A DNA stretch of 64,000 nt from Carex sylvatica (lineage: Eukaryota > Streptophyta > Magnoliopsida > Poales > Cyperaceae), in NCBI GenBank assembly GCA_964058845.1, contig CAXKVR010000080.1, forward strand, positions 47,118 to 111,117, written 5' to 3'. How positions within the stretch are numbered: the first letter of the stretch is position 1; each line of letters starts with the position of its first letter. The position numbers and the translations under genes were made by a program. This document shows positions 25,230-35,006 of the stretch, piece after piece. The notes below the pieces were generated by a model. It ran no database searches and was not told the DNA's origin. It worked only from the letters and a program-made list of their open reading frames with translations.

Positions 25230-26585
25230 TACAATTAATGTGGTACTGCTGCATTTTCATTCTTATCTGCAGAAAAATTGGCGAAATCAGGAGTTAACTG
25301 ACAATCTGAGACTTTGTACGTGAGTCGCATCAAACTTGACGCGAGTCGCTTCACACTCTGATGCTACCACAGACGTTAGCCGCATCCGACAAACTCTGAT
25401 GCGAGTCGCATTAATCTTGACGCGAGTCGCATCGTAGTTTTCCAAAGCAGAAGGCAGCTCAATAGAGGCCCAATTAAGGCCTTAAGATGAAAAGGCCATT
25501 TGGGAAGGCTATAAAAGGCATTCTCTGCCACTAACAGAGGAAAAAAAGAGAATCCAACAACCTGGTTCAAAAAGAGAGATCAGGAGTGAAGATTGGAAGA
25601 GAGCTTCACAGATCTTATTTCCTTCTTCTTCGGGTTTTATCATGATTTGTTATTTCTTTACTTGCTTTCTTTCTTTCTTGATCATAATTGAGTAGATCTC
25701 TTAGTTTTTAGGGTTAAGATGTAGTCTAAAACTCTGTTTTGTAATGCATGATGTTTGGATCTGAGTTTATATTTGTGTTTATTTGCCTGAATATTATTTT
25801 TATTGCTTGATTGAAATTGTTTGAATGAATCTTATTGTCTACTGTTGAATGCCTATAGCATCTCTTCTAGTATTTTGGCCTTAATGTTTATTACAATTAG
25901 ATCAAGTATTTGAGGTAGATCTTTGATATGAGATGTGAGATCAATAGTAACTGAGAGGTGAAATTTCCATCTATTGAGAGATAGTGGATACCTGTAGTAA
26001 ACCAGACAAATAACTTAGAATCGAATACACCAGTGGTAGTATATCTAAGAAGGTGAAGTTGCATTTCCTTACTAAGTTCATTAAGTCAGATAACGAGAGT
26101 TAAGATTTAGGAACTTTAGGTACGGTCAATGAATCCTTACACAAGTAAACAGCTAAAGAACAGACACATGCTGCATCCACTCGAGGACCACGCGACTCAC
26201 ATGTGAGAGCAAGCAGGTCGCGTCACACGGGTCGAATACGAAGGTATGCGAGTCGCGTGAAGGACCAGAGTGGAAGAGTTGAAGGACGAAGTCTGAAATC
26301 CTGAAAACTTCATTTTATAATCAAGTAAATCAAACTTTTAATTGTTGTCATTTACTGTTATCGAATTTAGGAAATATAAACAAACCAATCAACCTTACCT
26401 TACTTCTAGTACCTAACTGAGCTAAGCAAGAGTCTTGAATTGAACTGTTCTCTGTGGATCGATATCTTATTATACTATTCGATAAGGGTTGTACACTTGC
26501 AATCTAATTCGGGAGCTAAATCAAGATTTTAAACAAAGTACAGCTCGCTATACTGAAACTTTGTGTATACGCTTTGCGTATAACA
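25230..26585 (+). mobile_element. Athila-type LTR, family 2 (inverted, 5'-truncated copy)
   Basis: The sequence is inverted relative to 23116-24551 and matches it from TGTGGTACTGCTGCATTTT onward; the first part of the LTR is missing. It ends CGCTTTGCGTATAACA at 26585. TATA box CTATAAAA lies at 25509-25516. Dyads (word ATGCGAGTCGCAT) are centred at 25324, 25345, 25379, 25405 and 25426, and distally at 26196, 26231 and 26252. Two LTRs in opposite orientation around a short tail cannot be a normal element. Either two insertions recombined with deletion or an aberrant integration occurred. Adjacent 5-bp flanks do not match. Confidence 0.72.
25509..25516 (+). promoter_or_regulatory. TATA box of Athila family 2 LTR
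   Basis: CTATAAAA in GGCTATAAAAGGCATTC is conserved in the inverted partner LTR. It lies about 85-185 bp downstream of the dyad ladder at 25324-25426, which places the dyads in a promoter-proximal upstream position. Confidence 0.55.
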
Positions 26586-26840
26586 TCTTTCCACATAGGC
26601 ATCGGAATACCTTCCAAATCCAGTAATACTTTGAACCAAGGCATCCTAACAGAAGCACCATTAAGCAATGACCACTTTCGAAAGGAAATCCTTCCTCCCA
26701 TAGTTTGGCAGGAAGTGCCTTCACAAATGTCTCAATAGCAAGCCCTCTAGGCAAATGTGTAAGAAATCTCTCAAGAGATATTTTAGCCACCTTAACCTCC
26801 TCTTCTCTGACTAACTTAGTGCGTACTGCAATGTGCACCA
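26586..26840 (-). pseudogene. LINE ORF1, second fragment
   Basis: The minus-strand frame continues ORF1 from 38664 across the Athila insertion. When the element and one CACCA copy are disregarded the reading frame is uninterrupted. It encodes a stretch such as VAKISLERFLTHLPRGLAIE, then is cut at 26585 by the family 2 LTR. I recognise no named domain; by position it is the C-terminal half of a plant LINE gag-like ORF1. Confidence 0.7.
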
Positions 26841-28299
26841 TGATATCTCCATATTATATCTAAATTATGGCCCTAATTTACAATGAAACCTGTGCTTTAA
26901 AGCCTATGAATGTGGACTATTTACTTATATTTAGATGAAATGTGGTACTGCTATGCTTTGTTTGGTATTTTGCAGGAAAAAGGGTGAAAAAAACTGCATC
27001 TGACTACTTTTCATACGGCCCGTATGATATTCTGTACGGACCGTACAAGTTTTGCCCAACCACACAGAAGGATCCACAACAGAGGCATAGAGTCTCCAAG
27101 ACAAAGCCCAGGCATACGGTCCGTACGGGATTCTGTACGGGCCGTACAACGCTGATTCGGAAAATCCAGCTGGAATCTGAATTGAGCACGATTTGAGGAG
27201 CCGAAAAGGAAACCCCTGAGGACGTGATCTGGGGCATTAAAGGAGATATTTCACAGGAGAAAAAAGGGAATCAATGAATAACATTCCATCTATCATCTAT
27301 CATTCAATTTAGGTTTGCTTGGACAAGAGGAAAAGAAGAAGAGAAGAGAAAAACGCGGGTTTTGAACGGATCTTCAGATTTTCCACTGTTTTATCATGAA
27401 CTCTTTTACCTTTTGTTATTTGTGTTATCTTATGAACATGAGTAGCTAATTTACTTTGTTTCTAGGGGTAAGATGTAGTTTCTAGTTTAGTCTTGCTTGT
27501 ATGCTACTTGGATTTTGTGTTGAACGCTTTGTTTTTACTTTGTTATGTAATATTTTTATTACTCTATTTGTGCTTGCTTGAATCTGATTAGTCATCCCGT
27601 TAGATGAATGCGCACATCTAAGTGTTAGGAGCGAAGTCTATGAAATTCATTCCAACCGAATAAAGTATATGAAGTAGGGTGAAACCAAGGAGTACCCGAA
27701 AGACGAAACTTTCCTTGAGGCGAAAATCCTTGGATACTTTTAGTAAACTAACAAGTAACTTAGATAAATTAGGCCAAAATGCGAAAGTTGAGGTTTAACG
27801 CATCTAAGAGGGAAGTACTTGAGTCCGGTAATCGGGTATCAGGCCAAAATGCGAAAGTTGAGGTTAGGTATCTAGATCTGGTCAAAAGAAACCCTAAACA
27901 CAGTATCAACACAGAAAACAGTAGCTGCAGCATTAACTTGAGGTCCCATACGGATCGTACGGGAATCTGTACGGGTCGTATGCCTTGAGACTGAACAGAA
28001 ATGAAATCTGAACCCTGGAAACTCCTTTTTATCAATTGAAAACAACTTTAATTATCTTTTATCGTCTTTTAATAAGTAGAATTGTTAGAACTAAAACCAA
28101 ACCAATTTCTCTCACTTCTAGAATTCCAAGTGATTTTAGGATAAGTCTAGTGTTTTTCTTCCGTCCCTGTGGATCGATACCTGAGCATACTCAACGACAG
28201 GATAGTACACTTGCTATCTGAATTGACAGAGTATAACAAAGGTTTAAAAAGTATAGCTTGCTATACTGAGACTTTTTGGCATATATTCTTGTGCGATCA
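26841..28299 (+). mobile_element. Athila 5' LTR
   Basis: The LTR runs from TGATATCTCC to GTGCGATCA. Dyad pairs have centres at 27019/27040, 27120/27141 and 27954/27975, each 21 bp apart. A weak TATA-like GGCATTAAAGGAG lies at about 27233, at the place where the family 2 LTR has CTATAAAA. A 25-bp direct repeat (27771-27795 and 27841-27865) brackets 45 bp absent from the 3' LTR. The GTGGATCGATACC signature lies near 28170. Confidence 0.93.
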
Positions 28300-28305
28300 A
28301 GTTTT

Positions 28306-28323
28306 TGGCGCCGTTACCGGGGA
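28306..28323 (+). other. Primer-binding site (tRNA-Asp type)
   Basis: TGGCGCCGTTACCGGGGA differs at one base from the usual Athila/Tat primer site TGGCGCCGTTGCCGGGGA, complementary to the 3' end of tRNA-Asp. It starts six bases after the 5' LTR. Confidence 0.88.
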
Positions 28324-28583
28324 CGGCAACTAAAATTCTATACTTTTTCTTATTTTTGCTTGATTCTAGATTTTAATTTTAATTTTTCGTATTTCATCTT
28401 TGCAGGAACATACTGGAAGAATCACTGCCCAAGAACCACTACCATCTCAGAAGCAAGGGGCAAACTTCCAACACATTTGTTCCAGCGCCACCACATCTGT
28501 CACCTCTCCGTACGGCCCGTACAAAATTCATACGGACCGTACAAACCAACAACAGAGGCCAGACAGATCCAGAACAAAGCAAA

Positions 28584-30416
28584 ATGAACAACCACGGTGC
28601 TGAACAAGATCCACTCAACGAGGGTACTGGACAAGGTCAACCCAACGATGATCAATACTCTGATGACGAAGGAGCAAACTATGCACCAAGGACGTTGCGA
28701 GAGTTCAATGTCCCGAGAGCTGGAGATGTTAGAGGAGCAATCCGATTGCCAAGGATTGTCGGCAACCAACCCAACTTCAATCCGGGCGTTGTCAACATCG
28801 TGCAGCAAAACACATTCCATGGCATGGATCATGAGGATCCACATGCCCATGTTCAAACCTTCCTTGAATGCTGTGCCACCATTAAAATTAATGGCGCAAC
28901 AGCTGATTATATTAGACTTGCTTTATTTCCTTTTACTCTTAGGGATAAAGCCAAGAAATGGTTAGGGTTATTACCAAGGGATTCAATCACCACTTGGAGG
29001 GAATTGTCCAAACTGTTTTTGACCAGATTTTTCCCCCATAAAAGAACTGCCAAGGTTAGGACCCAACTGACCAGTTTCAAACAAAGGTCTGATGAACCAT
29101 TGAATGAGGCCTGGGAAAGGTTTAGGGAATTGCAATACTCTTGCCCACATCATGGTATTCCCGAATGGTTACTTATTCAGTCTTTATATGCTGGTTTAAC
29201 TGATACCACTCGTACTTCTGTAGATGCAGTTGCAGGTGGAGCTCTCATGGATCGAGACGCTACTGAAGCAATGAACTTAATCGACAATATGGCGACTAAC
29301 CAACAGTGGTCCGGCCGAGAGGGCAATCGACCAACTGGAGGAGGCCGACTTGAGCTCGATCAGATCACCGCTCTCACCGCCAAGTTTGACGCCATGCAGA
29401 AGGCTTTTGACAAGATGAGTGTCAAAGCACTTGGTAATCAGCAACCACAGCCTTGTGTTATGTGTGGAGACGAAGGGCACGAGTATGAGAATTGCCCGCT
29501 TGCACAAAGGGATGAAGGGCCCGAGCAAGTTAACTTTCTCAACAGTGAACCATCCTACTTCCCAAAACCTCCTTTCAGCCGAACCTATTCCAAGGATCCG
29601 ATTGAACAACAGAATTGGAGGTGGAAGCAAAACAATCCCACACAATTCAACAACAACCCTTCTGGCAGCAACAATAACAACCGCAACTTCTACAACAATG
29701 CTGCATTCAATAACTCGAACAACCGACCACCATATTCTGGACCATCTAAGCCCTATGTTGCTCCTGCAGTAGAAAACTTCATGCATGAACAAGGGAAGAT
29801 GAATCAAATGCTTTTCGAACAGATGCAAACGATCAGTGCTCAATTGGCAAGTTTGGCCCAAAACAAACCTCAAAGTGGGAGCCAAACCGCACCACCACAA
29901 CCTGGAATGCTACCAGGCCAACCAGAGATTAACCCTAGGGGAGAGGCCAAAGCGGTAACATTGCAAAGTGGGACACAGTACCAAGGACCAGCCATACCTG
30001 TCGAGCCAGAAGCCGATCATACGGTCCGTACGAATCCGATACGGCCCGTACCAACACCCCCTGCGATTTCTGAACAGTCAAAGCCTGATCCGATCGAAGT
30101 TGTAACTGAGAAGACAGACCATACGGTCCGTACGAATACCGTACGGCCCGTACAGAATGAAACTGACAAACAGAAAAAGAAGGTGACCGAGAAACCACCG
30201 CCCTACCGGCCACCAGTACCATTTCCACAGAGATTAGCCGAAATCCGACTCAATGAACAGTTCTCAAACTTTCTTGGAGTTCTCAAGCAATTGCACATTA
30301 CCATCCCATTCACCGAAGCTTTGACCCAAATGCCAACCTATGCTAAGTTTCTCAAGGACATCCTATCCAATAAACGAAGCTTGGGGGGGTATGAGACGGT
30401 GAAATTGACTAAGTAG
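28584..30416 (+). CDS. gag: Athila Gag (610 codons, ends at in-frame TAG)
   Basis: This is the capsid/nucleocapsid polyprotein that packages the element's RNA in cytoplasmic particles. The start is the first ATG of the frame, after a leader of about 280 bp. A variable N-terminus (1-50) precedes the Retrotrans_gag domain (about 80-205: DYIRLALFPFTLRDKAKKWL, SITTWRELSKLFLTRFFP, CPHHGIPEWL). A zinc knuckle CVMCGDEGHEYENC (291-304, CX2CX4HX4C) follows, then an Asn/Gln/Pro-rich C-terminus. Two dyad pairs (centres 30025/30045 and 30127/30147) lie in this C-terminal linker and are read as HTVRTN...RPV peptides. The frame stops at TAG 30414-30416 and continues in the same frame into protease. The long antisense frame at 29277-29900 is a shadow. 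Confidence 0.93.
   Translation: MNNHGAEQDPLNEGTGQGQPNDDQYSDDEGANYAPRTLREFNVPRAGDVRGAIRLPRIVGNQPNFNPGVVNIVQQNTFHGMDHEDPHAHVQTFLECCATIKINGATADYIRLALFPFTLRDKAKKWLGLLPRDSITTWRELSKLFLTRFFPHKRTAKVRTQLTSFKQRSDEPLNEAWERFRELQYSCPHHGIPEWLLIQSLYAGLTDTTRTSVDAVAGGALMDRDATEAMNLIDNMATNQQWSGREGNRPTGGGRLELDQITALTAKFDAMQKAFDKMSVKALGNQQPQPCVMCGDEGHEYENCPLAQRDEGPEQVNFLNSEPSYFPKPPFSRTYSKDPIEQQNWRWKQNNPTQFNNNPSGSNNNNRNFYNNAAFNNSNNRPPYSGPSKPYVAPAVENFMHEQGKMNQMLFEQMQTISAQLASLAQNKPQSGSQTAPPQPGMLPGQPEINPRGEAKAVTLQSGTQYQGPAIPVEPEADHTVRTNPIRPVPTPPAISEQSKPDPIEVVTEKTDHTVRTNTVRPVQNETDKQKKKVTEKPPPYRPPVPFPQRLAEIRLNEQFSNFLGVLKQLHITIPFTEALTQMPTYAKFLKDILSNKRSLGGYETVKLTK
30414..30416 (+). other. In-frame TAG at the gag/protease boundary
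   Basis: Gag, pol and the integrase tail share one frame. This TAG (context AAG TAG TGC) separates the end of Gag from CSAILRNELPPKLGYPG, which in Athila elements is normally part of one continuous frame. It is either a point mutation (CAG or GAG to TAG) or, less likely, a readthrough codon like the UAG at the gag-pol junction of some retroviruses. Confidence 0.85.
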
Positions 30417-30452
30417 TGCAGTGCTATACTGAGAAATGAACTTCCACCGAAA

Positions 30453-33392
30453 TTGGGATATCCGGGTAAATTTTCCATTCCATGCACGATTGGCAAAACA
30501 ACCATCCGACAAGCTTTATGTGATTTGGGGGCTAGTGTGAGTCTCATGCCGCGAACTATCTTCGAACGAATAGGTGTAGGTGAGCTTAGACCTACACGAA
30601 TGACTCTACAACTCGCGGATTCTTTGGTGAGACTACCGCTAGGCATAGTGAAAGATGTACCGGTTCGAGTCGGTAAGTTCTATGTGCCCGGTGATTTTGT
30701 TGTAATGGAAATAGAGGAAGATAAGGAAGTCCCTATCATTCTAGGACGACCGTTTTTGAGAACCGCCAGAGCACTGATTGATGTGAAAAATGAAACTTTA
30801 ACCTTGAACATAGGAGATGAGAAAGTTCACTTTCAAATCGACCGAGCAATGAAGTATCCCGCTCAACCCGAATCGTGTTATATGGTCGATGTGATTGACG
30901 AATTAGTTGAGGAGAAGTTAATGGAGCAAATCAACAATTCGCTAAGGTATCATTCTGATTTTTTATCTGATTTGCAGGCTGAAACAGGCGATCTTGAAAC
31001 AATTTGCGCAGCAGACATGACACCTGTCTGTCTGGAAGACTTTCCGTACGGGCCGTACACAGATCATACGGATCGTACACCAGATGAATTTCAAACAGAG
31101 AAGCTGGAGATTGAGAAGGAACCAAGAATTCAGTCTGAGGCTGAGGCATACGGTCCGCACAAAACTCATACGGACCGTACAACAAGTCAGACAGCGCAGA
31201 CCACTCTCGAATTAAAACCTCTCCCAGCCACTCTCAGGTACGAATTCCTTGACTCAGAAAAGACATGTTCGGTCATTGTAAATGCAGGATTGACCCCTGA
31301 CCAAACCGCCAAGCTCATGGAGAAGTTGAGAACCCACAAAGGCGCGATTGGGTATTCTATTAAGGACTTGAAGGGGATCGATCCAGCCACTTGCACACAC
31401 AAAATCTTGCTAGAAGATGACCACAAGCCTTCAGTCGAACACCAAAGACGGCTCAACCCGAATTTAAAAGAGGTAGTAAAGAAAGAAATTTTAAAACTTT
31501 ATGAAGCAGGTATTATCTACCCAATTTCTGACAGCAAATGGGTGAGTCCCGTCCATGTGGTTCCCAAGAAAGGAGGAGCAACAGTGGTGAAAAATGAGAA
31601 AGATGAGATGATTCAAACGCGCGTTGCAACCAATTGGAGGATGTGCATAGACTATCGGAAGCTCAACGCGGCCACACGCAAGGATCACTTTCCCTTGCCA
31701 TTTGTTGATCAACTCCTTGAAAGGCTTGCTAACCACTCATATTTTTGTTATCTTGATGGTTATTCAGGTTTCTTTCAGATTCCCATTCACCCGCAGGATC
31801 AAGAGAAGACCACATTCACATGCCCATACGGTACCTATGCATACCGTAGAATGCCCTTTGGTTTTTGCAATGCACCTGCGACTTTTCAGAGAGCCATGAT
31901 GGCTATTTTCTCTGACTTTATTGAAAAAGAAGTTGAAATTTTTATGGATGATTTTTCTGTGTACGGTACTTCTTTCGATTCTTGTTTGGCTAATTTGTGT
32001 AAAATTTTGCAGAGATGTGAAGAAGTCAATTTAGTCCTCAATTGGGAAAAATGTCATTTCATGGTACAAGAAGGAATTGTCTTGGGACATGTTATCACCT
32101 CTAGAGGGATCGAGGTTGATAAAGCAAAAATTGAGGTAATCGAGAAACTCGAAATCCCAACAAATGTCAAGGGGGTTCGAAGTTTTCTTGGACATGCCGG
32201 TTTTTATCGCCGTTTCATAAAGGACTTCTCAAAAATTGCGAAACCTTTGACCAATTTACTTATCAAAGATTCTGATTTTATTTTCACTGATGATTGTGTC
32301 AAGTCTTTTTGCAGTTTAAAGGAAGCTCTTATCTCTGCACCTATCTTACAACCGCCAGATTGGTCACTACCATTTGAGTTGATGTGCGACGCAAGCGACT
32401 ATGCAGTCGGAGCAGTTCTGGGGCAGCGGAAAGACAAAAATCCATGTGTTATTTACTATGCTAGCAAGGTGCTAGATCCGGCCCAAATGAACTACACCAC
32501 AACCGAAAAGGAGCTTCTCGCCATTGTTTTTGCTCTCGACAAATTCAGATCATATTTGGTGGGCTCGAAGATAGTGGTCTATACAGATCATGCCGCACTA
32601 AGGTACCTTTTAAGTAAGAAAGATGCAAAACCAAGACTGATTAGATGGATTCTTCTTTTGCAGGAGTTCGATCTCGAGATAAGGGATACGAAAGGAGTCG
32701 AGAACTCTGTAGCGGACCATCTGTCACGTCTTCATTGGGAAGAAGATACCACAATTAAGCTCCCGATCAATGACTCATTCCCCAATGAACAACTCTTTCA
32801 AATCAGTTCTGATCTGGACGACATCCATACGGGCCGTACAGAAGTTCATACGGCCTGTACAATCCAACATACGGACCGTACAAATGCCAACCAAACCAAA
32901 CAGCAAGCTCCCTGGTATGCCGACATCGCAAATTACCTGGTCTCTGGAGTTTTGCCTGCCACAATGTCCCAACACCAGAAAAAAAAACTGAGGTCAGATT
33001 CCAAATACTACTTTTGGGACGAGCCCTACCTCTTCAAGGTTGGAGTTGATGGCGTATTCCGACGCTGTGTCCCACTCGAGGAAACGGACTCTATTCTTGC
33101 ACATTGCCACTCGTCCGCTTATGGAGGACACTCTTTATTCTCTAAGACCACTGCCAAGGTATTACAATCTGGTTTCTTTTGGCCTTCTCTTTTTAAAGAT
33201 GCGAGATCTTTTGTTATAGCTTGTGACAGGTGCCAAAGGACCGGAAACATGACAAGACGAAGTGAGATGCCTCTCAATTTTATTCTTGAGGTTGAGATCT
33301 TTGATGTTTGGGGCATCGATTTTATGGGTCCATTCCCCTCTTCTCAAGGGCATGAGTATATTTTGGTGGCAGTCGACTATGTATCAAAGTGA
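30453..33392 (+). CDS. pol: Athila Pol: protease, reverse transcriptase, RNase H, N-terminal integrase
   Basis: Residues are counted from the ATG at 30453. This is an internal Met of the gag-pol frame, not a proven start. Aspartic protease: LCDLGASVSLMP (catalytic D24). Reverse transcriptase: YRKLNAATRKDHFPLPFVDQ, YLDGYSGFFQIP (D435) and FMDD (497-500). RNase H: MCDASDYAVGAVL (D646) and YTDHAALRYLL. Integrase: HHCC zinc region (HCHSSAYGGH to CDRC, about 884-927) and first catalytic Asp in WGIDFMGP (D956). The frame ends at a TGA (33390-33392) replacing the Trp of VSKWVEA. Dyad motifs encode YGPYTDHTDRT (199-209), YGPHKTHTDRT (233-243) and a triple set (792-810), placed between protease and RT and between RNase H and integrase. 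Confidence 0.94.
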   Translation: MGYPGKFSIPCTIGKTTIRQALCDLGASVSLMPRTIFERIGVGELRPTRMTLQLADSLVRLPLGIVKDVPVRVGKFYVPGDFVVMEIEEDKEVPIILGRPFLRTARALIDVKNETLTLNIGDEKVHFQIDRAMKYPAQPESCYMVDVIDELVEEKLMEQINNSLRYHSDFLSDLQAETGDLETICAADMTPVCLEDFPYGPYTDHTDRTPDEFQTEKLEIEKEPRIQSEAEAYGPHKTHTDRTTSQTAQTTLELKPLPATLRYEFLDSEKTCSVIVNAGLTPDQTAKLMEKLRTHKGAIGYSIKDLKGIDPATCTHKILLEDDHKPSVEHQRRLNPNLKEVVKKEILKLYEAGIIYPISDSKWVSPVHVVPKKGGATVVKNEKDEMIQTRVATNWRMCIDYRKLNAATRKDHFPLPFVDQLLERLANHSYFCYLDGYSGFFQIPIHPQDQEKTTFTCPYGTYAYRRMPFGFCNAPATFQRAMMAIFSDFIEKEVEIFMDDFSVYGTSFDSCLANLCKILQRCEEVNLVLNWEKCHFMVQEGIVLGHVITSRGIEVDKAKIEVIEKLEIPTNVKGVRSFLGHAGFYRRFIKDFSKIAKPLTNLLIKDSDFIFTDDCVKSFCSLKEALISAPILQPPDWSLPFELMCDASDYAVGAVLGQRKDKNPCVIYYASKVLDPAQMNYTTTEKELLAIVFALDKFRSYLVGSKIVVYTDHAALRYLLSKKDAKPRLIRWILLLQEFDLEIRDTKGVENSVADHLSRLHWEEDTTIKLPINDSFPNEQLFQISSDLDDIHTGRTEVHTACTIQHTDRTNANQTKQQAPWYADIANYLVSGVLPATMSQHQKKKLRSDSKYYFWDEPYLFKVGVDGVFRRCVPLEETDSILAHCHSSAYGGHSLFSKTTAKVLQSGFFWPSLFKDARSFVIACDRCQRTGNMTRRSEMPLNFILEVEIFDVWGIDFMGPFPSSQGHEYILVAVDYVSK
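33390..33392 (+). other. Nonsense TGA inside integrase
   Basis: Integrases of this lineage have Trp here (VSKWVEA). TGG to TGA is a single G-to-A change. The frame resumes without shift, so this one codon inactivates integrase unless read through. Confidence 0.9.
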
Positions 33393-33401
33393 GTTGAAGC
33401 A

Positions 33402-34208
33402 ATGGCATGCCGCAAAGCTGACTCAAATTCGGTAAGAAAGTTTTTCAATGAGATCATTTTCCCTCGTTTTGGTGTGCCTCGAGCCGTCATCAGTGACGGA
33501 GGCAAGCACTTCATCAATCGACAATTCGCGAAACTCTTGAGCCGACATGGGGTGACTCACAAGGTATCCACTTCTTATCACCCTCAAACTAATGGCCAAG
33601 CTGAGATTTCTAACAGGAAAATCAAGTCGATTTTAGAGAAAACAGTCGCAAGGACAAGGAAGGATTGGGCTTTCAAGCTGCATGATGCACTCTGGGCCTA
33701 TCGCACCGCCTTCAAGACACCGATTGGCATGAGCCCTTACAAGCTGGTGTATGGAAAGTCGTGTCACCTTCCAGTTGAAATTGAGCACAAGGCATTCTGG
33801 GCCACAAGAGCTATCAACATGGACCTGCTTGCAGCTGGAGAAAAGCGTGTCCTCGACTTGCATGAGCTAGAGGAAATGAGGTTGCATGCGTATGAGAATG
33901 CGAAGTTTTACAAGGAAAAGACGAAGCGCTTGCACGACCAACGCATCTCGCCTCGCCAGTTCAAAGAGGGAGATCTTGTACTTTTATTTAATGCTAGATT
34001 GAGGATTTTTCCAGGTAAACTCAAATCGAGATGGTCCGGCTCATTTCAGGTGGAGAAAGTGTACCCTTTCGGAGCAATTGATATCTGGAGCAAAGAAAGT
34101 GGTACCTTCAAGGTAAATGGTCAGCGTCTCAAGCACTACGTTGCTAACCACTTGATGGATGAGCGGAATGTTCAGTTTCTTTCTGACCCCGCTCAGATAG
34201 AAGTTTAA
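33402..34208 (+). CDS. Athila integrase, core and C-terminal part
   Basis: This fragment continues pol in the same frame after the TGA; its ATG at 33402 is an internal Met. It carries the second catalytic Asp (ISDGGKHF) and the Glu ([10 protein letters not shown]) of the DDE core. Then come the GPY-like block ([19 protein letters not shown]) and a C-terminal segment ([20 protein letters not shown], then [10 protein letters not shown]) typical of Ty3/gypsy integrases. Chromodomain residues are not evident, as expected for Athila. Alone it lacks the zinc region and the first Asp and would not be active. Confidence 0.9.
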   Translation: MACRKADSNSVRKFFNEIIFPRFGVPRAVISDGGKHFINRQFAKLLSRHGVTHKVSTSYHPQTNGQAEISNRKIKSILEKTVARTRKDWAFKLHDALWAYRTAFKTPIGMSPYKLVYGKSCHLPVEIEHKAFWATRAINMDLLAAGEKRVLDLHELEEMRLHAYENAKFYKEKTKRLHDQRISPRQFKEGDLVLLFNARLRIFPGKLKSRWSGSFQVEKVYPFGAIDIWSKESGTFKVNGQRLKHYVANHLMDERNVQFLSDPAQIEV

Positions 34209-35006
34209 GTTGAAAGGTGGTCTAGCTAAAGACCTAAAATGAGCGCTTCTTGGGAGGCAACCCAAGCATTTTTAAAAATTATTTTGTTTAGTTATTTCTC
34301 TTATTATTACTTTAGTTTCTGAATATTTAATTTGATATTAGTTTAATTTGGATTTTTCATTTTGTAGTTGTCTTTCAATTTTGATCAGATAGTAGAAGAA
34401 ATCATCTCTGTAGGTTGGTACGGTCCGTACAAAATACCATACGGGCCGTAGGGCACCCATCCGACGCAGAAACTCAAGGGGCGTGACCATTTCTCTTCGC
34501 GTTCCTTCGAATTAATTCGCGTCCCTTCGAATAGACCCTCTTCCCTTTTATACCACACCCCCCCGACAGGCCCTACCCCACCCCACCAACTCTTGTCGTT
34601 TTCTTCCTACGGACCGAACACCACCCCGTACCACAAACCCTAGCCAGCCGCCGCCTTCTCCTCCGCATCTACCGCCGTTTTCCGCCCTTCGCAGCGCACT
34701 GACCAGCCGCTCTCCGCCACCTTTCTCTCCGCTTCTAGCGGATCACTATAACCTAGCCGCCGTCACTCTCTCCTCTGCTCCAGCCGCCCGATCTCCATCT
34801 CTCTCCATCTCCCACCGTTCAACCTTCGCGCTCAACACCACCTTCTACACAGCCCCCGACCACACCAGATCTACTACCCGCCGCATCCTTTCCCTCTGCG
34901 CAACTCACAACCCTACGGCGCGTACAACCAAACATCCACCCCGTACCGACTGCCATCCGACCCGTACAAACCCTCATCCGGCCCGTACCAGTTCCAACTG
35001 ACAACC
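34209..35006 (+). other. Spacer before the third ORF: dyads and plant-promoter-like leader
   Basis: After pol comes an AT-rich stretch with a dyad pair (centres 34424/34445). A TATA-like TTTTATA follows (34546-34552), then a C/T-rich, GC-rich leader with a telo-box-like AAACCCTAG (34635-34643) and GCCGCCGCC, as in 5' leaders of plant housekeeping genes. Four degenerate dyads at exactly 21-bp steps (centres 34919, 34940, 34961, 34982) end just before the third ORF. No coding frame of its own is credible. Confidence 0.6.

Noticed and set aside
24907..25323. 138-aa Phe-rich protein on the plus strand
   Set aside because: It runs antisense through an Athila 3' tail and across the junction into an inverted LTR. 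No domain, and both parts are explained as noncoding element DNA.
29277..29900. 207-aa antisense ORF opposite gag
   Set aside because: It is a shadow of the gag frame, with no domain and low-complexity Val/Ala runs produced by Asn/Gln-rich gag codons.
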